64,000 bases of DNA from NCBI RefSeq assembly GCF_003610695.1, contig NZ_RAQH01000001.1, positions 248,001-312,000 of the forward strand, given 5' to 3'. The position numbers were made by a program, and so were the translations under genes. Below the pieces are notes generated by a model. The model searched no databases and was not told the origin of the DNA. It saw only the letters and a program-made list of their open reading frames with translations. This document shows positions 60,277 to 64,000 of this stretch, one piece after another (within the stretch, counting starts at the first letter, position 1; the number at the start of each line of letters is the position of its first letter). The DNA comes from Epilithonimonas arachidiradicis (lineage in GTDB: Bacteria > Bacteroidota > Bacteroidia > Flavobacteriales > Weeksellaceae).

Positions 60277-60425
60277 ACCACAAAAGACACAAAGATTTTT
60301 TTACAAGCGCACAAGTTATCATTTGACGAAGTCAAATCTTTGTGACCCTAAAAAGTTAAAACATCAAGAAATCCTTGTGATCTTTGTGTTAAAAATGAAT
60401 AAAACTTTTGTGACTTTTGTGTTTC
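60277..60425. repeat. Dispersed repeat family B
   Basis: ACCACAAAAGACACAAAG is followed by TTTGACGAAGTCAAATCTTTGTG (shared with 26369-26391), TCCTTGTGATCTTTGTG and CTTTTGTGACTTTTGTGTTT. It fills the spacer between the DUF4349 gene and the Cys-rich gene. Confidence 0.6.
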
Positions 60426-60431
60426 ATAAAC

Positions 60432-61310
60432 CTATTTCTCAGTTTTCACAAAAGCTTTTTTTCTTCTCAAAAAGTAAAATACCAAACCGCCAATAAAAAC
60501 AATCGGCCAGATAGAAATAAGAAAAACAAATAATTGCTGAATCAAATAAAATCCTTCCACAAAAGCATTTTTCACATCGTATAAGAAATTGTATTTGTAT
60601 TCATTATCAATATTTTTGGTGTTGATGATAGGAATTTTTGCAACACTCGTTTTTGGTTCTTTGATGAAAATATCGACGGTTGAGAATTTCAAATTATCAG
60701 CAAGAATTTCGTCAGAATATTTCTGTAGATTGGCTTCGGACATATTGTTGTCGTCCAGTTTGACTTTGTCTTTTCCCGCCTTCAGTTGAGAAATATTGTA
60801 TTGAGTTTTAGCCTGTCTTTCAGATTCCATTTTTGCTAATCGGATTCCGGCAGAAACATCTTCAGCAGAAATAATTCTGGAATTAAGGAATACTTTCTTA
60901 TCATTAATGAAATCCAAAAATTCACCTAATTTCTGAGTCGGAACTCTAACTTGCATCCTGTTCTGATTTTGGAATTTCCGAATCAACATCGCCGACTCAT
61001 CCGACGTATTGTAAGTATCTTCGGACAAAGTCTGTGCTTCCATTCTACTTTTAGTCACAAATCCGCCAAGCGATTGCAGCTGTTTCTCAATCGAGATGGT
61101 CGCATCATAAACATCCTTCACTTCCATATCCACTTCCGCAGTTTTCACAAATTGTTTGCCTTCGACAACTTGAGTTGCCGCTATAGAAACGCTGTCAGAA
61201 ACAACTACAGCACTATCTGCTGTTGCATAAGCGGATTCTGTATATTCTCCTTTTTTGCATCCAATTAAAAGTAATGCCACTAAGCTGATTGATAAGATTT
61301 TCGTTTTCAT
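60432..61310 (-). CDS. DUF4349 lipoprotein with C-terminal membrane helix
   Basis: A lipoprotein signal (MKTKILSISLVALLLIGC, Cys18) precedes a DUF4349 domain (about residues 55-220: FVKTAEVDMEVKDVYDATISIEKQLQSLGGFVTKSRM, MQVRVPTQKLGEFLDFINDKKVFLNSRIISAEDVS) and a transmembrane helix near 258-282 (IWPIVFIGGLVFYFL) with a basic end. The family is predicted to be an envelope-associated protein of unknown role. It is monocistronic. Confidence 0.85.
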   Translation of the reverse strand: MKTKILSISLVALLLIGCKKGEYTESAYATADSAVVVSDSVSIAATQVVEGKQFVKTAEVDMEVKDVYDATISIEKQLQSLGGFVTKSRMEAQTLSEDTYNTSDESAMLIRKFQNQNRMQVRVPTQKLGEFLDFINDKKVFLNSRIISAEDVSAGIRLAKMESERQAKTQYNISQLKAGKDKVKLDDNNMSEANLQKYSDEILADNLKFSTVDIFIKEPKTSVAKIPIINTKNIDNEYKYNFLYDVKNAFVEGFYLIQQLFVFLISIWPIVFIGGLVFYFLRRKKAFVKTEK

Positions 61311-61727
61311 TTTGAATATATTTTATTTCTTTTTAATCGTAAAATGGAATCGCAAACGGTTTCATAATAGATTATTTTGAGATTAATATTTTTATATGGG
61401 CAGCTATTTCCGCGCTCCGTTCCCGCTATTTTTGTCCAGGCTTTTGCCAAGCAAAAAAATGAGCTCCACTCAGCTCGGGCTGCAATCGTATGACGCTCCA
61501 AAAGATTGGTTAAGAGTTTCTTTTATTTTTGTCTGACTCAAAATTGATAATTAAGATGAAAGCTATTTTGCAAATCAATCCGAAACTATTTGTAAAGAGA
61601 GTCGAGGTTTTAACGCGCTGATTTTTAATTTTTTGTAAAATAGATTTTCAGAAAAAAAGAAGATGAGAAGATATTTGTAAAAGTGTTTTAGGAATATTCT
61701 TTGCATTCTACAGGAAAACAGAAATCT
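61311..61727. other. Spacer upstream of the acyl-CoA dehydrogenase gene
   Basis: It holds an inverted family A repeat (61398-61483). The rest is AT-rich. A 21-codon open frame at 61556-61621 and the 64-codon frame at 61307-61501 do not look real. A weak -7-like TATTCTTTGC lies at 61693-61702. Confidence 0.6.
61398..61483 (-). repeat. Dispersed intergenic repeat, family A, inverted copy
   Basis: On the minus strand it reads GCAGCCCGAGCTGAGTGGAG, then TGGACAAAAATAGCGGGAACGG, ending GCGGAAATAGCTGCCC. Block order is as at 40558-40696 and 1468-1595. Confidence 0.65.
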
Positions 61728-63086
61728 ATGAACAGCACTATTTCCAAAATCAAAGGAATTTTCAATCTCCTAAAACATATTGATATAGACCAAATCTCCA
61801 AAATTTCACAAAAAGTTGACCTTCCAAAACTGATGGATCAATTCTCAAAATTAGATGAGAATCAAATCAAAGGTTTAGCAAAAATGCTCGATTCATCCGG
61901 AAGGAAAAAAGAATTGCCACCTATTAACGGCGATTTTTATGAACTGCATATGAAGCTGACAGAAGAGCAAAGAGCAATTCAATTACAGGTTCGGGAATTT
62001 ATGGAGAAAGAAGCCAAACCTTTGGTCAACAGATATTGGCTGACAGACGATTTTCCACACGAACTGATTCCAAAATTCAAAAAACTGAATCTCTGTGGTG
62101 TCACCTACGAAGGTTACGGCTGCCCGAATTTACCATTCCTGATGGAAGGCGTCATTGCAATGGAAATTGCCAGAGTTGATGCGTCTTTGGCGACATTTTT
62201 TGGTGTTCAGTCTGGATTATCAATGGGTTCTATTTATATGTGCGGCTCCGAGGAACAAAAGCAAAAATACCTTCCGGGAATGCAACAGTTTGATTTGATT
62301 GGCGCATTTGGATTGACTGAGCCGGAAGTTGGTTCAGGCGCAGCTGGTGGACTAACGACAACCTGCAAAAAAGTAGATGGCGGCTGGATTCTGAATGGAC
62401 AGAAAAAATGGATTGGGAACGCCACTTTTGCGGATGTGATTATCATTTGGGCGAGAGATTTAGATGATAATCAGGTAAAAGGTTTCATTGTCGAAAAAGA
62501 CACACCAGGATTTGAAGTCGAAAAAATCAAAGGAAAAATGGCACTCCGAATTGTCCAAAACGGATTGATTACAATGAAAGATTGTTTCGTCGCCGATTCC
62601 CAGAAAATGGAACACGCCAACAGTTTCAAAGACACTGCAAAAGTCCTTCAAATGACAAGAGCTGGCGTTGCGTGGATGGCGACAGGATGCGCAAGAGGTG
62701 CTTATGAAAGTGCTTTGGAGTATACCAGAAAACGTAAACAATTCGGGAAGCCGATTGCCTCGTTTCAATTAGTTCAGGGACATTTGGTAGAAATGTTATC
62801 TAATTTAACAGCAATGCAAACCTTAGTTTTCAGATTGTCCGAAATGCAGGATGCTGATATTTTGAAAGACGAACACGCATCTTTGGCAAAAGTTTTTTGC
62901 AGTCTCAGAACTCGTGATGTAGTAGCACAAGCAAGAGAAGTAATGGGTGGAAATGGAATTCTTTTGGAACACGATGTTGCCCGTTTTGTTGCAGATGCAG
63001 AAGCTATCTATTCTTACGAAGGAACCAAGGAAATCAACTCGTTGATTGTCGGTCGTTCTATTACGGGAATGAGTGCGTTTGTTTAA
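61728..63086 (+). CDS. Acyl-CoA dehydrogenase
   Basis: The 452-aa flavoenzyme has the family motifs LIGAFGLTEPEVGSGAAGGLTTTCKK (FAD/substrate), GGWILNGQKKWIGNATFADVIIIWA, and near the end ARGAYESALEYTRKRKQFGKPIASFQLVQ and REVMGGNGILLEHDVARFVADAEAIYSYEGTKEINSLIVGRSITG. Glu in YEGTKEIN is the likely catalytic base, and the pattern is closest to glutaryl-CoA dehydrogenase or plant short-chain ACX4. An extra 60-residue N-terminal part is predicted helical. The start is ATG 61728, preceded by AGGAAA; the longer frame begins with TTG. The substrate is uncertain. Confidence 0.9.
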   Translation: MNSTISKIKGIFNLLKHIDIDQISKISQKVDLPKLMDQFSKLDENQIKGLAKMLDSSGRKKELPPINGDFYELHMKLTEEQRAIQLQVREFMEKEAKPLVNRYWLTDDFPHELIPKFKKLNLCGVTYEGYGCPNLPFLMEGVIAMEIARVDASLATFFGVQSGLSMGSIYMCGSEEQKQKYLPGMQQFDLIGAFGLTEPEVGSGAAGGLTTTCKKVDGGWILNGQKKWIGNATFADVIIIWARDLDDNQVKGFIVEKDTPGFEVEKIKGKMALRIVQNGLITMKDCFVADSQKMEHANSFKDTAKVLQMTRAGVAWMATGCARGAYESALEYTRKRKQFGKPIASFQLVQGHLVEMLSNLTAMQTLVFRLSEMQDADILKDEHASLAKVFCSLRTRDVVAQAREVMGGNGILLEHDVARFVADAEAIYSYEGTKEINSLIVGRSITGMSAFV

Positions 63087-63135
63087 CTATCTTATGATAA
63101 TGGAATCTTATATCAGATTTAGTAAATTTACATCA

Positions 63136-63675
63136 ATGAAAAAATTATTTTTTTTTATATTAATCAATTCATTTCTGCTCCAATGTGCGCAGAAAAAAGT
63201 TGACTTAACCAAACCGCAACAACAAACTAAAATGGAAGATAATACACACACCAATAACCCTTACTATTCAAGGACGGACAAAACTAAACTGAATGTTTCC
63301 AACGAAGAATGGAAAAAAATCCTTTCTCCAGAAGTTTATGCTATTGCTCGTGAAGCCAATACGGAATATCCTTTCACTGGAAAGTATAACGATTTTGATG
63401 AAGTCGGAGAATATTACTGTGCAGTTTGTGGCAATCATTTGTTCCGTTCAAGTTCTAAATTTGCGAGCACTTGCGGATGGCCGAGTTTCTTTGAAGCGGA
63501 TAAAGACGGCGTTATTTACAAGCGAGATTCGTCTCACGGAATGGAACGTATAGAGGTTCTTTGTAAACGCTGCGATTCTCACTTGGGACACGTTTTCAAT
63601 GACGGACCGCCGCCAACCGGAACCAGATATTGTATGAATTCCGTTAGTCTGGATTTTCAGCGAGATAAGAAATAA
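63136..63675 (+). CDS. msrB: Methionine-R-sulfoxide reductase MsrB, lipoprotein form
   Basis: MsrB reduces methionine-R-sulfoxide in proteins. I chose ATG 63136 (MKKLFFFILINSFLLQC) because it gives a lipoprotein signal with Cys17, placing the enzyme in the periplasm; the upstream frame from 63073 overlaps the dehydrogenase stop. The domain is complete, with zinc pairs CAVC and CKRC, the motifs STCGWPSFFEA, GTRYCMNSVSLDF with the catalytic Cys, and HLGHVFNDGPPPTG. It is 179 aa. A terminator follows. Confidence 0.93.
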   Translation: MKKLFFFILINSFLLQCAQKKVDLTKPQQQTKMEDNTHTNNPYYSRTDKTKLNVSNEEWKKILSPEVYAIAREANTEYPFTGKYNDFDEVGEYYCAVCGNHLFRSSSKFASTCGWPSFFEADKDGVIYKRDSSHGMERIEVLCKRCDSHLGHVFNDGPPPTGTRYCMNSVSLDFQRDKK

Positions 63676-63678
63676 ATC

Positions 63679-63702
63679 AGTCCCGAATTATTCGGGATTT
63701 TT
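63679..63702 (+). terminator. Terminator after msrB
   Basis: TCCCGAAT and ATTCGGGA pair around a T, followed by T5. Confidence 0.85.
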
Positions 63703-63715
63703 CTTTGATATAATT

Positions 63716-63724
63716 TAAATTTGT
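63716..63724 (+). promoter_or_regulatory. Predicted -7 box for the terminal SDR gene
   Basis: TAAATTTGT fits TAnnTTTG, 21 bases before the start codon. Confidence 0.45.
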
Positions 63725-63745
63725 AAGATTAAATCTAATTATAAG

Positions 63746-64000
63746 TTGAAAACAATATTCATCACCGGAGCCACTTCCGGAATTGGGAAAGCGACAGCTG
63801 TTTTATTAGCACAACAGAAAAACAGATTGATTATATGCGGCAGAAATCAAACCGTTCTCGAAGAACTTAAAACTGAATTATCCCAACAAACCGAAATTTT
63901 TAGTTTAAACTTCGATGTCCGTAATTCGGATGAGGTTTTTTCTGCCATTAATTCACTTCCGGAAGATTGGAAAAACATTGATGTTTTGATTAACAATGCA
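63746..64000 (+). CDS. Short-chain dehydrogenase/reductase (N-terminal part, cut by window edge)
   Basis: The frame is open to the window edge (85 codons). The start is probably TTG 63746 since no ATG precedes it in frame before a stop-free stretch of promoter-like sequence. The Rossmann motif TGATSGIGKAT (residues 8-18, NADP type with GRNQ after strand 2), FDVRNSDEV and the DVLINNA at the edge identify a classical SDR, similar to YdfG-type serine/3-hydroxy acid dehydrogenases. The active-site YxxxK lies beyond the window. Confidence 0.88.
   Translation, partial: MKTIFITGATSGIGKATAVLLAQQKNRLIICGRNQTVLEELKTELSQQTEIFSLNFDVRNSDEVFSAINSLPEDWKNIDVLINNA

Noticed and set aside
61307-61501. 64-codon open frame with similarity to the frame at 40552-40749
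   Set aside because: Both frames are translations of the family A repeat; the shared string reflects the DNA repeat, not a protein family.
61556-61621. 21-codon open frame before the acyl-CoA dehydrogenase gene
   Set aside because: No flanking stem, no terminator and no promoter box, unlike the leaders reported.
1-64000. CRISPR arrays, tRNA and rRNA genes, transposases, integrases
   Set aside because: None was recognised by eye. A tRNAscan-SE and repeat-finder run would be decisive for the small ones.

Overview
The window is chromosomal DNA of a member of the Bacteroidota, most likely class Flavobacteriia and close to Chryseobacterium (family Weeksellaceae). The evidence is the AT-rich, lysine- and asparagine-rich coding style, C-terminal type IX secretion sorting domains (PNP...G.Y....K), TonB-dependent outer-membrane machinery, many SPII lipoproteins, -7 boxes of the form TAnnTTTG instead of TATAAT, and weak Shine-Dalgarno sequences. 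No rRNA, tRNA, CRISPR array, transposase or integrase was recognised. It is mainly housekeeping DNA with short accessory stretches.

Layout. 1-4320: a truncated SpmA/SpmB-type membrane protein, then metN-metI-metQ (methionine import) behind a leader with a mini-ORF and a terminator hairpin. 4567-12000: a T9SS-exported protein, then a mostly minus-strand block with a DUF6973-like protein, accD, fbaA, a CBS protein with nadK, and a bestrophin-TrmH pair. 11695-15131: HerA-like ATPase, a membrane protein and a DEDDh exonuclease. 15301-16563: an isolated, very AT-rich beta-helix protein. 16690-18068: lysA behind what looks like a complete leader-peptide attenuator. 18133-25845: tandem TonB_C-like secreted proteins, a methyltransferase, surE with a Crp/Fnr regulator, tail-specific protease and htpG. 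25846-26561: a spacer full of repeats. 26562-34626: methylmalonyl-CoA mutase large subunit, an outer-membrane protein, the operon rtcB-prfH-TPR (ribosome repair), a small cytochrome c and meaB. 34627-50568: DUF4251 lipoprotein, glycosyltransferase, clpC, a second Crp/Fnr, mnmA, an S9 peptidase, glyS and a TruC-like pseudouridine synthase. 50654-56330: a large T9SS protein, a TPR/LuxR-type membrane regulator, pyrD and DUF2007. 56402-60247: a heavy-metal locus with a Cys-rich protein, a periplasmic HMA protein, a TonB receptor carrying its own HMA domain, and a lipoprotein with two PHGxPxHRC repeats. 60432-64000: DUF4349 lipoprotein, acyl-CoA dehydrogenase, MsrB and the start of a short-chain dehydrogenase.

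How it fits together. Several groups are functional units: MetNIQ; mutase with its MeaB chaperone; RtcB (RNA ligase) with PrfH (release-factor homologue) and a basic TPR protein; and the HMA/TonB metal set. The most interesting non-coding signals are attenuator-like leaders before lysA and metN, an orphan leader of the same design at 29960-30141, several promoter-to-terminator units that contain no gene, and at least two families of dispersed intergenic repeats, with one repeat unit lying inside another.
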